DNA of 13,771 bases from Nitrospira sp. (GCA_016873595.1 VGWZ01000027.1:1-13771), one strand, 5' to 3'; counted from the first letter of the stretch, positions 5,299-13,036 are shown. A program made the numbers and translations. The notes: generated by a model from the letters alone, not told the origin.

Positions 5299-5336
5299 TT
5301 AGAATTTAGAATTTATTAGAAGTAAGGAGGTAAAGG

Positions 5337-5870
5337 ATGTTTAAAACGATTCATAAGATGAAGAAAAGGGATGAAAGGGGCTTCACCCTGATTGAGCTCC
5401 TGATCGTCGTGGCAATTATCGGTATTCTTGCAGCTATTGCAATCCCCGGCTATATTGGAATGCAGGAGAGAGGTAGAAAAGGCGCCATCACAAGGGCTTC
5501 TGGCGGAGCAGAGGCAGACATACAGTCGTGGCTCTCCTCATCATTAAAAACAGGACCTGGAGCTTCACTCATAGAATGTGATACCAACTGGAATGGTGTT
5601 ATTGACGCGAGTGACAATACCAATTCTTCGATGGCAGGTCTTGTTGCAAGTCTGTATGTCAGTGCCAGAAATACCTCAACCGCAGTCCACCCTGCTGAAA
5701 TTTCTCCATGGAATTCAGCTCTCTCTCTATGGTCTCTTGGTGGATTAAATTCTGTGGCCAATGGCCAGATTGCTGTCGGCTTTACTGCCGCGTCTGGTAA
5801 CGTGATAAGTATAATAGCTCGTGATAATGGCGGAAATGAGGTCTACAGAAAAATGGTAAGTGCTGATTAA
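5337..5870 (+). CDS. Type IV pilin (pilA-like) with EF-hand-like loop
   Basis: A structural subunit, made as a prepilin, cleaved by PilD-type peptidase and assembled in the inner membrane. 177 residues. It has a basic leader MFKTIHKMKKRDERG (1-15), cleavage at G15/F16, Glu at mature position 5 (E20), and helix LIELLIVVAIIGILAAIAIP ending at the helix-breaking P37. The globular domain contains CDTNWNGVIDASD: D82, N84, N86, G87, I89, D90 and D93 fit the 12-residue EF-hand pattern. It ends ARDNGGNEVYRKMVSAD. The single Cys (C81) rules out the usual C-terminal disulphide loop. Start is the ATG with AAGGAGG at 5324-5330. It is probably transcribed from the sigma-54 promoter at 4827 and followed by a terminator at 5881. 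The next gene is its paralogue. Confidence 0.92.
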   Translation: MFKTIHKMKKRDERGFTLIELLIVVAIIGILAAIAIPGYIGMQERGRKGAITRASGGAEADIQSWLSSSLKTGPGASLIECDTNWNGVIDASDNTNSSMAGLVASLYVSARNTSTAVHPAEISPWNSALSLWSLGGLNSVANGQIAVGFTAASGNVISIIARDNGGNEVYRKMVSAD

Positions 5871-5880
5871 CCTTGTCTAA

Positions 5881-5912
5881 AAGGCCCGGTTAATTTTTGC
5901 CGGGCCTTTTTT
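5881..5912 (+). terminator. Rho-independent terminator between the tandem pilins
   Basis: AAGGCCCGG (5881-5889) pairs perfectly with CCGGGCCTT (5900-5908) around a 10-base loop and is followed by TTTT (a run of six T with the stem). It starts 11 bases after the stop of the first pilin and ends 15 bases before the start of the second, so it should lower expression of the second pilin and the glycosylation genes relative to the first. Confidence 0.92.
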
Positions 5913-5927
5913 AATTTAAATAGAAAA

Positions 5928-6458
5928 TTGAAACTTTCTGTGGAGAAAAACTCATATGGTTTTACCCTGGTAGAACTACTTATAGTTATTGCAATCATCT
6001 GTATCCTTGTTGCTACCGCAATTCCTGGCTATATAGGGATGCAGCAAACGGGCAGAAAAGGTGCTCTCAAAGGGGCTGCTATTGGTGCCGAGGCAGAAAT
6101 TCAGGCATGGCTTGTTTCATCAAACAAGACTGGTGTAATGGTTAATAATGTTGAGTGCGATACAAACTGGGATGGGAGTATTGATATTACAGGAGGTACT
6201 GACTTGCCCAATTCTGCTCTTTTCGGTAAGGTTGCTTCTGCATATGTCTCTGCAAGAAGTCAGGCCGGTCCACCAGCAATTAATGCACCCGAACTTTCAC
6301 CCTGGTATACTGCAACCTCGCTTTGGTCCCTCGGGACTTCTTTAGGTGAATCTTCCCCTGGACAGATTGTTTTATCTCAGGTAGGTAATCAAATATCCAT
6401 AGTGGCATCTGATAACAAAGGTAATATAATACACTTAAAGATAATAAGTGCTGATTAA
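5928..6458 (+). CDS. Second type IV pilin, paralogue of the first
   Basis: 176 residues, starting TTG at 5928 (GTG at 5940 also possible). No ATG lies in frame before the mature pilin and no clear Shine-Dalgarno is seen, so translation is probably weak. Leader MKLSVEKNSYG is cleaved at G11/F12, with E16 as Glu-5. The helix is unusual in having Cys at residue 25 (IAIICILVATAIPGYIGM), where Gly is normal. It shares with the first pilin the GRKGA, GAEAEIQAWL, PELSPW-SLWSLG and C-terminal SAD segments, so the two are tandem duplicates. The loop CDTNWDGSIDITG (77-89) keeps EF-hand ligands D78, N80, D82 and D86 but has G89 in place of the final acid. It may be a minor or alternative subunit. Confidence 0.88.
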   Translation: MKLSVEKNSYGFTLVELLIVIAIICILVATAIPGYIGMQQTGRKGALKGAAIGAEAEIQAWLVSSNKTGVMVNNVECDTNWDGSIDITGGTDLPNSALFGKVASAYVSARSQAGPPAINAPELSPWYTATSLWSLGTSLGESSPGQIVLSQVGNQISIVASDNKGNIIHLKIISAD

Positions 6459-6492
6459 TGAAACCTACTCACTTATTGACTAAAATATCGAA

Positions 6493-6508
6493 GAAATAAT
6501 ATTATTTC
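6493..6508. promoter_or_regulatory. Perfect 16-bp palindrome at the start of the GT-C gene
   Basis: GAAATAAT-ATTATTTC is fully self-complementary and ends three bases before the ATG at 6512, where the ribosome site should be. As RNA it is a weak all-A/U stem except for one G-C pair; as DNA it could be an operator. No other Shine-Dalgarno is visible for this gene. Confidence 0.35.
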
Positions 6509-6511
6509 GCA

Positions 6512-8449
6512 ATGAAAGAAAAAATCCTTATTAGTCTTTTTTTAATAGCTGTTTTTATTAATTTTTTAGGACCTATCATAGATGTTGATTTTCCATTTCA
6601 TCTTAAAACAGGAGAGTATATATATCAACATAAAGCAATACCTGAGGATGATCCATTCTCTTTCTATGGTGAGGGTGTTTCGACTGATAGAGAAAAGTTT
6701 ACCCTTTCACAGTACTGGCTTGCACAGGTTATTTTTTTTAAACTCTATACAACATTTGGACCTACAGGGGCAGTCTTATTAAGAGCAATAACTTTCTTTT
6801 TATTTGTTTTTCTTTTGTGGTTTGTTTTAAGTAAAAGGGGTCTTTACTCCTCTATACTTATTGCTATATTGATAACCATAATCCTTTTACCTTATAGGCT
6901 CGATAGACCACAATTTTTTTCTTTTCTCTTTGCATTGATACTTATATTACTTCTTGAAAAATTTAGAGAAAAGCCTGATTCAGTCATGCCACTTTATTTC
7001 ATTCCACCACTAATGCTTTTGTGGTCAAATATGCATGCTGGTTTTGTGTTTGGGTTAGTTGTCATTTTAATTTATACAATGTCAGAGACTATAAAGTTTT
7101 TTTTAAAGAAGATTAAATCTGACCTTCCAATTGGGCAGCCTTTAACAGCAAAATCGGTTTTGATGCTTCTATTAACAGGTCTATCCGCAATAATCTTCTC
7201 TTATATAAATCCGGATTTTAATGGCCAGCTCCTTGCTACCTTTGAGTCTCATACATATGCAAAATGGCTTTACTACGGTGTTAGAGAATATATGAGCCCT
7301 GTGGAAGAGACAAGATTCCCTTTTAAGGTAGCGATTGCTAATATTTCTTTCTGGGTTCTTTTTGGTTTTATAAGTATTTTGATTGTGCTTAATATAATTA
7401 GGTCGAAATCGATAAACATAACAACTGTTATTTTATTCTTTTTCTCCTCAGTTGCAGCTTTTACATCTGTGAGGTATATACCTTTTTTTATTGCATTAGC
7501 TATACCATTATCTAAAGACTACAGGTTTTTTAAGGTTAAGGATGAAACCTTTTTAAGGCGATTTAAAGACACTCCGTTTTTATTTATCTTATTTTCAATT
7601 TTTTTTGTTTTTGCAATTGGCGTTGGATTCAAAGATTATAAAAATTTGTTTACCATGGGCATGCACAGGTTTTATCCTGAAAAAGCTGCAAATTTTCTTC
7701 TCAGCAATCAGATTGATGCAAAGATGTTTAATTCTAACAATAGAGGAAGCTATTTAATCTGGAAACTCTATCCACATTACAGGGTTTTCCAAGATACAAG
7801 ATATATTAGTATAGAAGCAACAATAGACGGCATCGCCATCAGACACGCACTTGACCATCCTGCTCAAACATTTAATTTAGCTCTCGGAAGTGCTCTGAGC
7901 GACTTGGTACCACAGGAGTTAGGGAAAATCCAAATCTTTTCTGAAAAACCCTTTAGCAATACGGGTGAACATAAGCCGTTCTGGAAGAAACTTTTAGATC
8001 AATATAAAATAGACCTTATCGTCCACGAGGCTACTGCCGACTATACAGGTATTCTTTTCCCTCTTACGTTAAGGCTTTTGAAGGATGATGAATGGGTTCT
8101 CATTCATCTCGACGGTATTATGCAGATTTTTATAAGAAATGATGAAAAGTATTCTGAAATTATTGAGAGATTTAAGAAACCAAAAGAGTTTATATACGAT
8201 GAGATTATTATTGAGACTGCTCCTTTAGTAAAAAGCAAAATAACCTTTTCAACACCTTATTCAAGTCTCGCCCTTGCTCTTGTAATGAAAGAAAAAGATG
8301 AAGATGCAAAAAAGATGATTGAAGCAGCACTTGAATTAGATAGAAAAGATCTTGTTGCTAATTTCTGCAATGCATATCTCGCTTTAAAACAGAAACAGAG
8401 TAAACATGAAGAACATACTTTCAAGGGGTCATCACATGGTACACAATAA
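6512..8449 (+). CDS. GT-C-type integral membrane protein, putative pilin/periplasmic glycosyltransferase
   Basis: 645 residues. About nine to eleven membrane segments lie in 4-372 (for example 4-20, 88-128, 134-150, 160-190, 215-232, 275-297, 303-333, 356-372). A periplasmic C-terminal domain spans 375-645, with a TPR-like pair of helices near 588-630. The first outer loop has DVDFPFHLKTGEYI (24-37) and PEDDPFSF (44-51), resembling the DpDxwwHlxtGxyI...DPFS signature of a bacterial GT-C-like family. The acidic pair is where GT-C enzymes bind metal or the polyprenyl donor. FNSNNRGSYLIWKLYPHYRV (406-425) matches the family's C-terminal block (fN...GGYLiw.lyP). It sits 53 bp after two pilins and before sugar-nucleotide genes, so transfer of a lipid-linked sugar to pilin is a reasonable inference. 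No pilin glycosyltransferase named in the literature (PilO/TfpO, PglL) is clearly recognised. Confidence 0.75.
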   Translation: MKEKILISLFLIAVFINFLGPIIDVDFPFHLKTGEYIYQHKAIPEDDPFSFYGEGVSTDREKFTLSQYWLAQVIFFKLYTTFGPTGAVLLRAITFFLFVFLLWFVLSKRGLYSSILIAILITIILLPYRLDRPQFFSFLFALILILLLEKFREKPDSVMPLYFIPPLMLLWSNMHAGFVFGLVVILIYTMSETIKFFLKKIKSDLPIGQPLTAKSVLMLLLTGLSAIIFSYINPDFNGQLLATFESHTYAKWLYYGVREYMSPVEETRFPFKVAIANISFWVLFGFISILIVLNIIRSKSINITTVILFFFSSVAAFTSVRYIPFFIALAIPLSKDYRFFKVKDETFLRRFKDTPFLFILFSIFFVFAIGVGFKDYKNLFTMGMHRFYPEKAANFLLSNQIDAKMFNSNNRGSYLIWKLYPHYRVFQDTRYISIEATIDGIAIRHALDHPAQTFNLALGSALSDLVPQELGKIQIFSEKPFSNTGEHKPFWKKLLDQYKIDLIVHEATADYTGILFPLTLRLLKDDEWVLIHLDGIMQIFIRNDEKYSEIIERFKKPKEFIYDEIIIETAPLVKSKITFSTPYSSLALALVMKEKDEDAKKMIEAALELDRKDLVANFCNAYLALKQKQSKHEEHTFKGSSHGTQ

Positions 8450-9422
8450 GTGGTTGAATAAAAGTGTCTTTGTGACGGGTTACACAGGACTTTTAGGTTC
8501 ATGGCTTATCGAAGAATTATTAAACCTTGGTGCAAATGTCACAGGTCTTGTAAGGGACCATGTTCCTCAATCAAAGATTTATAGAGAGGGTTTTATAGAG
8601 AAGATAACTGTTATATCTGGAAGTGTAGAAGATTATTATCTCATGGAAAGAATACTCAATGAGTATGAGATAGAGATTGTCTTTCACCTTGCCGCCCAGA
8701 CAATTGTTCCGATAGCAAATAATAATCCCCTTTCTACATTCGAATCGAACATTAAAGGCACTTGGATTTTATTAGAGGCATGTAGACGGAATAGGCAAGT
8801 CAAAAAGATAATTGTTGCATCCAGTGATAAGGCATATGGTGCGCATGAGACACTCCCCTATACAGAAGACATGCCTCTTCAGGGGAGAAGTCCCTATGAT
8901 GTCTCTAAAAGTTGTGCGGATCTTGTTGCACAGATGTACTTTTATCATTACGGGCTCCATATATGTGTAACAAGATGTGGCAACCTTTTTGGCGGAGGAG
9001 ATCTTAATTTTAATAGAATCATACCTGGGACAATTCGATCTGTCTTTTACAGCGAGAGACCTGTTATCAGGAGTGATGGGAAATATGTGAGAGATTATTT
9101 CTATGTAAAAGATGCAGCAAAGGGGTATGTCCTTCTTGCAGAAAGGATGGATGACACCAACATTATAGGTCAGACATTTAACTTCGGAAATGATACCCCC
9201 ATGACAGTTTTAGAAATAACCAATGAAATTCTTTCCTTAATGGGGCGTCCTGACTTAGAGCCTATTATATTGAACGAAGCAAAAGGTGAAATTCGTGAAC
9301 AATATCTTTCGGCAAAAAAAGCAAAGGAGATGCTCGGATGGAGACCTCTCTTCACGCTTAAAGATGGTCTTATTGAAACGATAGAATGGTATAAGAATTA
9401 TTTTATGAGTAACCAAAGATAA
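8436..9422 (+). CDS. rfbG: NAD-dependent 4,6-dehydratase, CDP-glucose 4,6-dehydratase-like
   Basis: An extended SDR of 328 residues from the ATG at 8436, preferred over an in-frame ATG at 8406 because AAGGGG lies 7 bases upstream. It overlaps the preceding gene by 14 bp. The NAD site is TGYTGLLGSW (14-23). The active site has SSDKAYG (129-135; the S/T-D-K triad typical of CDP-glucose 4,6-dehydratase) and Y154-DVS-K158. Also present are RCGNLFGGGD (180-189) and RDYFYVKDAAKGYVLLAE (219-236). The family converts CDP-glucose to CDP-4-keto-6-deoxyglucose. The RfbF homologue three genes downstream supplies CDP-glucose, which supports the specificity. A related NDP-sugar dehydratase or epimerase cannot be excluded. 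Confidence 0.8.
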   Translation: MVHNKWLNKSVFVTGYTGLLGSWLIEELLNLGANVTGLVRDHVPQSKIYREGFIEKITVISGSVEDYYLMERILNEYEIEIVFHLAAQTIVPIANNNPLSTFESNIKGTWILLEACRRNRQVKKIIVASSDKAYGAHETLPYTEDMPLQGRSPYDVSKSCADLVAQMYFYHYGLHICVTRCGNLFGGGDLNFNRIIPGTIRSVFYSERPVIRSDGKYVRDYFYVKDAAKGYVLLAERMDDTNIIGQTFNFGNDTPMTVLEITNEILSLMGRPDLEPIILNEAKGEIREQYLSAKKAKEMLGWRPLFTLKDGLIETIEWYKNYFMSNQR

Positions 9423-9425
9423 TGT

Positions 9426-10160
9426 ATGAAAAAATCCTATGCAGCAAAATATCATATATTAGAAAAATATCATTGGTGGTTTCTTGGTCGGAGGGATATT
9501 ATCTATAAATTAATAAAACATTTTTACAGAGATATAGATATCCTTGAGGTTGGCTGCTCGGGAGGGCTATTAATAGGGTTCTTACAGATGCGAGGGTTTA
9601 AAAATCTTATAGGTATCGATATTGATCACGAGGCAATAGAGCTCTGCAGACAAACTGGGATCACCAATGTCTTTGTCCGTGATGCTGAAAAGACAGGCTT
9701 TGAGGATCAACAGTTTGATATTATTATAGCCTCTGACATTCTCGAGCACATGAAAGATGAAGACAAAACACTTCTTGAATGGCACAGAATTTTGAAGCCA
9801 AAGGGTGAATTGCTTGTATTCGTGCCTGCTTTTAATTTCTTGTGGAGTAAACACGATGAAGTTAATTACCATTATCGGAGATATTCAAAGTCGAGACTGC
9901 TGAGCATTTTACAAAAGAATGGCTTCAAGGTGAAGAGAATTTCGTATTGGAATTTCAGTTTGTTTTTTCCAGTAACTATAGTGAGGCTTTTCCAGAGACT
10001 ACTGTCCGGCAATAGGAGTTCAGGAGACCAATTGTATGACGTGAATATATTTGTAAACAGGACATTAGAATATTTACTCGGACTTGAGAATAAAGTGTTA
10101 TCACTGGGAATAAACCTCCCCCTCGGAATAAGTATCTTTGCCAGAGCAGGAAAGACATGA
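9426..10160 (+). CDS. Class I SAM-dependent methyltransferase
   Basis: 244 residues with a Rossmann-fold Methyltransf_11/23-type core: motif I LEVGCSGGLLIGF (40-52), acidic strand-2 end GIDIDHEAI (63-71), and FDIIIASDILEHMKDEDK (97-114) with LKPKGELLVFVPA (123-135). The opening ILEKYHWWFLGRRDII is common in methyltransferases of surface-polysaccharide clusters. It starts 3 bp after the dehydratase stop and overlaps the next gene by four bases (ATGA), so it is translationally coupled. It could O-methylate a deoxysugar or lipid-linked glycan. The acceptor cannot be read from sequence. Confidence 0.87.
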   Translation: MKKSYAAKYHILEKYHWWFLGRRDIIYKLIKHFYRDIDILEVGCSGGLLIGFLQMRGFKNLIGIDIDHEAIELCRQTGITNVFVRDAEKTGFEDQQFDIIIASDILEHMKDEDKTLLEWHRILKPKGELLVFVPAFNFLWSKHDEVNYHYRRYSKSRLLSILQKNGFKVKRISYWNFSLFFPVTIVRLFQRLLSGNRSSGDQLYDVNIFVNRTLEYLLGLENKVLSLGINLPLGISIFARAGKT

Positions 10161-11146
10161 GAAAGGTTAAGTTACTCTCTATAGTTGTTCCCTGTCATAA
10201 TGAAGAAGATGTCCTGGCTATAACCCATGAAAGATTAACTAAGATATTGGATATATTACTCTTTTCTGAAAAGATTCTGGACTATGAGTTGATCTATGTT
10301 GATAACGGATCAACAGATAACACGCTCCAGGTTTTGAAGAATATTTTTGATTCTGATCCACATACTCGAATTATTGCATTAAGGCGGAACTTTGGCTTTC
10401 AGGGCTCAATCTCTGCTGGTCTTTCTTATACAAAAGGAGATGCTGTTGTGACGATAGATGCAGATCTTCAGGATCCGCCTGAGAAGATTGAAGAGATGAT
10501 AACATATTTTGAGCAAGGATATGACTTAGTTTTGGGTGTTCGTGAGGACCGTTCCTCAGATTCTTATCTCAAGAGATTTTTTTCAGAGAACTATTACCGG
10601 TTGATGAAGCTTATGGGTGTCACTATCGTCTATAACCATGGAGACTTCAGGCTCATGTCAAAATCATTAGTGCAGGAGTTCAACTCCCTTCCTGAAAGAA
10701 ATCGTCTTATCAGGGCTATGGTCTTACAATTAGATTCACGATATGCTGTTGTGCCCTACAAACGGGAACAGAGAAAAGCAGGAAGATCAAAATTTAATAT
10801 AATTTCATTATTTTCTCTCAGCCTTGATGGAATCGTTTCATTCACTTATTTCCCATTAAGGCTGACATCTATCATAGGCATATTAATATCCCTTCTGACA
10901 ATTATTGGTGCCTTTTGGGTATTGTATGTCAAGCTTTTTACTGATAAGTTTATTCCAGGCTGGGCCTCTACGTTATTACCTATTTTGGCATTGGGAGGAC
11001 TACAATTGTTCTTTCTTGGCCTGATAGGTGAATATATTGGAAGACTATATAATGAGGTAAAAAAGAGGCCAATATTCGTTGTTAGAGAAGAATATAAACA
11101 TGAGAGTAAAAATTCGGATTCTTATGATGTCAGACAGGAAGTCTGA
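10157..11146 (+). CDS. Family 2 glycosyltransferase, polyprenyl-phosphate sugar synthase (GtrB/ArnC-like)
   Basis: 329 residues. The GT-A domain (1-230) has SIVVPCHNEED (8-18), YVDNGSTDNT (47-56), RRNFGFQGSISAG (76-88) and TIDADLQDPPE (99-109), in which D101-A-D103 is the DXD metal site, plus EQRKAGRSKF (204-213). Two membrane helices (about 236-255 and 272-292) and a short basic tail (VKKRPIFVVREEY) give the GtrB/DPM architecture. Such enzymes move a sugar from an NDP-sugar to undecaprenyl phosphate at the inner face of the membrane, giving the donor for GT-C transferases outside. It shares the ATGA overlap with the methyltransferase upstream. It pairs logically with the GT-C protein at 6512. 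A flippase (GtrA type) is not seen here. Confidence 0.9.
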   Translation: MRKVKLLSIVVPCHNEEDVLAITHERLTKILDILLFSEKILDYELIYVDNGSTDNTLQVLKNIFDSDPHTRIIALRRNFGFQGSISAGLSYTKGDAVVTIDADLQDPPEKIEEMITYFEQGYDLVLGVREDRSSDSYLKRFFSENYYRLMKLMGVTIVYNHGDFRLMSKSLVQEFNSLPERNRLIRAMVLQLDSRYAVVPYKREQRKAGRSKFNIISLFSLSLDGIVSFTYFPLRLTSIIGILISLLTIIGAFWVLYVKLFTDKFIPGWASTLLPILALGGLQLFFLGLIGEYIGRLYNEVKKRPIFVVREEYKHESKNSDSYDVRQEV

Positions 11147-11177
11147 CGTATTTTCAAATAGTTTAGGTTAATGTCAA

Positions 11178-11972
11178 ATGAAAAATATCCCAGTCGTCAT
11201 TTTAGCAGGTGGTTTTGGGACAAGACTGAGAGAACAGACTGAATTTATCCCCAAGCCAATGGTGCCAGTCGGAACAAAACCTATCTTATGGCATATTATG
11301 AAGATATACTCATTCTACGGATATAAAAGGTTTATTATCTGTCTTGGCTACAAAGGAGGAATAATTAAAGATTATTTTCTCAATTATAGAATGAGGGATT
11401 GCGATTTCACGATAAAATTGGGTAATCACGAAAATATTCGTATTCACAATATGCATCGTGAAGATGATTGGGAAGTTACCCTCGCAGATACAGGGCTAAA
11501 GGCAATGACAGGAGCAAGGATAAAACGGATAGAAAAATATATAGACACGGGCAGTTTCCTACTTACATATGGAGATGGTGTGGCGAATATGGATATAGAT
11601 AGACTAATAGATTTCCACATATCCCACGGAAAATTAGCTACAATTACTGGTGTAAAACCGCCATCAAGATTTGGTGAATTGATTACAGAAGGGAATCGTG
11701 TTATCGAATTTGGCGAGAAACCACAAGTGGGAAGCAGCATGATCAATGGTGGTTTTTTTGTATTCAATCGAGGGGTATTCAGATACTTATCAGATAATGA
11801 TCTCTGCACATTAGAGAGAGAACCTTTAGAAAGGCTGGCAACAGATGGCGAGCTTATGGCATATCATCACATCGGTTTCTGGCAGTGCATGGATACACTT
11901 CGTGATATGAACCTGCTTAATGAATATTGGGAAAGTGGAAATGCCCCATGGAAGGTCTGGGAAGAACAATGA
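11178..11972 (+). CDS. rfbF: Glucose-1-phosphate cytidylyltransferase
   Basis: Makes CDP-glucose from CTP and glucose 1-phosphate, the entry to CDP-3,6-dideoxy or 6-deoxy sugars. 264 residues, close to the usual 257. The nucleotidyltransferase signature LAGGFGTRLREQTEFIPKPM (9-28) has the catalytic-loop Arg16 and Lys26. YGDGVANMDI (131-140) has metal ligand D133. INGGFFVFNRGVFRYL (189-204) and the C-terminal FWQCMDTLRDMNLLNEYWES (234-253) are characteristic of RfbF as opposed to RmlA. It starts 31 bp after the glycosyltransferase and its stop overlaps the ATG of the next SDR (ATGA). Confidence 0.93.
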   Translation: MKNIPVVILAGGFGTRLREQTEFIPKPMVPVGTKPILWHIMKIYSFYGYKRFIICLGYKGGIIKDYFLNYRMRDCDFTIKLGNHENIRIHNMHREDDWEVTLADTGLKAMTGARIKRIEKYIDTGSFLLTYGDGVANMDIDRLIDFHISHGKLATITGVKPPSRFGELITEGNRVIEFGEKPQVGSSMINGGFFVFNRGVFRYLSDNDLCTLEREPLERLATDGELMAYHHIGFWQCMDTLRDMNLLNEYWESGNAPWKVWEEQ

Positions 11973-13000
11973 AAACTTTTATCAAAGACAAGACTGTGCT
12001 GGTTACAGGGGCTAATGGCTTTATTGGTTCCCATCTCTCCAGAATGCTTCTTTATGAAGGTGCTGAAGTTCATGTTTTATTGAGAAGGGATAGTAATATA
12101 TTAAGAATTCAGGATATTCTTGAAAATATTACCGTATGGTGTGGAGATCTGAGAGATTATCCATCGATATGTTCTTGTATGAGACAAGCAAGGCCTCTGG
12201 TTATCTTTCACCTTGCTTCCCTCAGAAACGTTTCAAGAGATATTGAATTATTAGAGCCCGTGATTGATATCAATATTAAGGGAACAATGAACCTTTTACA
12301 GAGCGTCCTGAAAGAAAAGATTAATATAGAATGTTTTGTTAATACAGGCACTTCTGAGGAATATGGTGATGGGATAGCTCCATTCAGCGAGAATCAGAGA
12401 GAAATACCTGTCTCTCCTTATTCAGCCAGTAAGGTGGCTATAACTTATTTTTGTCAGATGCTCTATAAAACCATGGGATTACCTGTTGTTACACTCAGGC
12501 CATTTCTTACATACGGGCCATTTCAGGATACTGATATGTTTGTTCCTTCACTTATTAGACACTGTATAGAAGGGAGGAATTTTCTGATGACAGAGGGAGA
12601 CCAAACGAGGGAATTTAATTATATAGACGATATCGTAGAAGCATATTTACTTACTGCCAGTTGCCCAGAGGCAATCGGAGAGGTAATAAATATAGGCAGT
12701 GGAGTTAAGTACAAGATTAGGGATATTGCACAAAAGATAAACATCATGATGGGAAATCGTATACGATTACATATAGGTGCCTTACCCAAACGTCCAGGAG
12801 AAACAAGTCACTTTTTTTGTAACAATGAAAAGGCACAAAAACTACTCGGGTGGTCTCCGAAGATCAATTTACATGATGGTCTTGAAAGAACTATCAGGTG
12901 GTATAAAGAAAATAGACCCCTCTGGGAGAAGCAGATACCCTTGAGACATGTGCCTGTAAAAGCAAAGGATGGATCAGTAATGTGGTACTATAGTTTTTGA
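11969..13000 (+). CDS. NAD(P)-dependent epimerase/dehydratase (extended SDR)
   Basis: 343 residues from the ATG at 11969, which overlaps the rfbF stop and fits the family. An in-frame ATG 14 codons upstream lies inside rfbF and adds a non-conserved extension. Motifs: LVTGANGFIGSHL (11-23), HLAS (81-84), NTGTSEEYGDG (125-135), and Y151-SAS-K155. The substrate half has LRPFLTYGPFQ (176-186), TREFNYIDDIVEAYL (213-227) and INIGSG. Next to RfbF and an RfbG-like dehydratase, it most likely epimerises or reduces the CDP-4-keto-6-deoxyhexose, like CDP-abequose synthase or CDP-tyvelose epimerase. Exact chemistry is not decided by the sequence. No RfbH (3-dehydrase) is present, so the product is more likely a 6-deoxy than a 3,6-dideoxy sugar. 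Confidence 0.82.
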   Translation: MKTFIKDKTVLVTGANGFIGSHLSRMLLYEGAEVHVLLRRDSNILRIQDILENITVWCGDLRDYPSICSCMRQARPLVIFHLASLRNVSRDIELLEPVIDINIKGTMNLLQSVLKEKINIECFVNTGTSEEYGDGIAPFSENQREIPVSPYSASKVAITYFCQMLYKTMGLPVVTLRPFLTYGPFQDTDMFVPSLIRHCIEGRNFLMTEGDQTREFNYIDDIVEAYLLTASCPEAIGEVINIGSGVKYKIRDIAQKINIMMGNRIRLHIGALPKRPGETSHFFCNNEKAQKLLGWSPKINLHDGLERTIRWYKENRPLWEKQIPLRHVPVKAKDGSVMWYYSF

Positions 13001-13011
13001 AAATCACTTAT

Positions 13012-13036
13012 CCCCTTACAATTTGCAAAGGGGTTT
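13012..13036 (+). terminator. Possible terminator after the sugar operon
   Basis: CCCCTT (13012-13017) pairs with AAGGGG (13028-13033) across a 10-base loop and is followed by TTT only. The stem starts 11 bases after the last stop codon. Position fits; the short T run makes it weak. Confidence 0.4.

Noticed and set aside
5450..5761. 103-codon minus-strand frame inside pilin 1
   Set aside because: Antisense shadow of a clear pilin.
8406..8435. Upstream ATG for the dehydratase
   Set aside because: Adds ten non-conserved residues inside the preceding gene; the ATG at 8436 has a ribosome site at the right distance.
11927..11968. Upstream ATG for the second SDR
   Set aside because: Lies inside rfbF and adds a 14-residue extension with no family match; the ATGA overlap at 11969 is typical.
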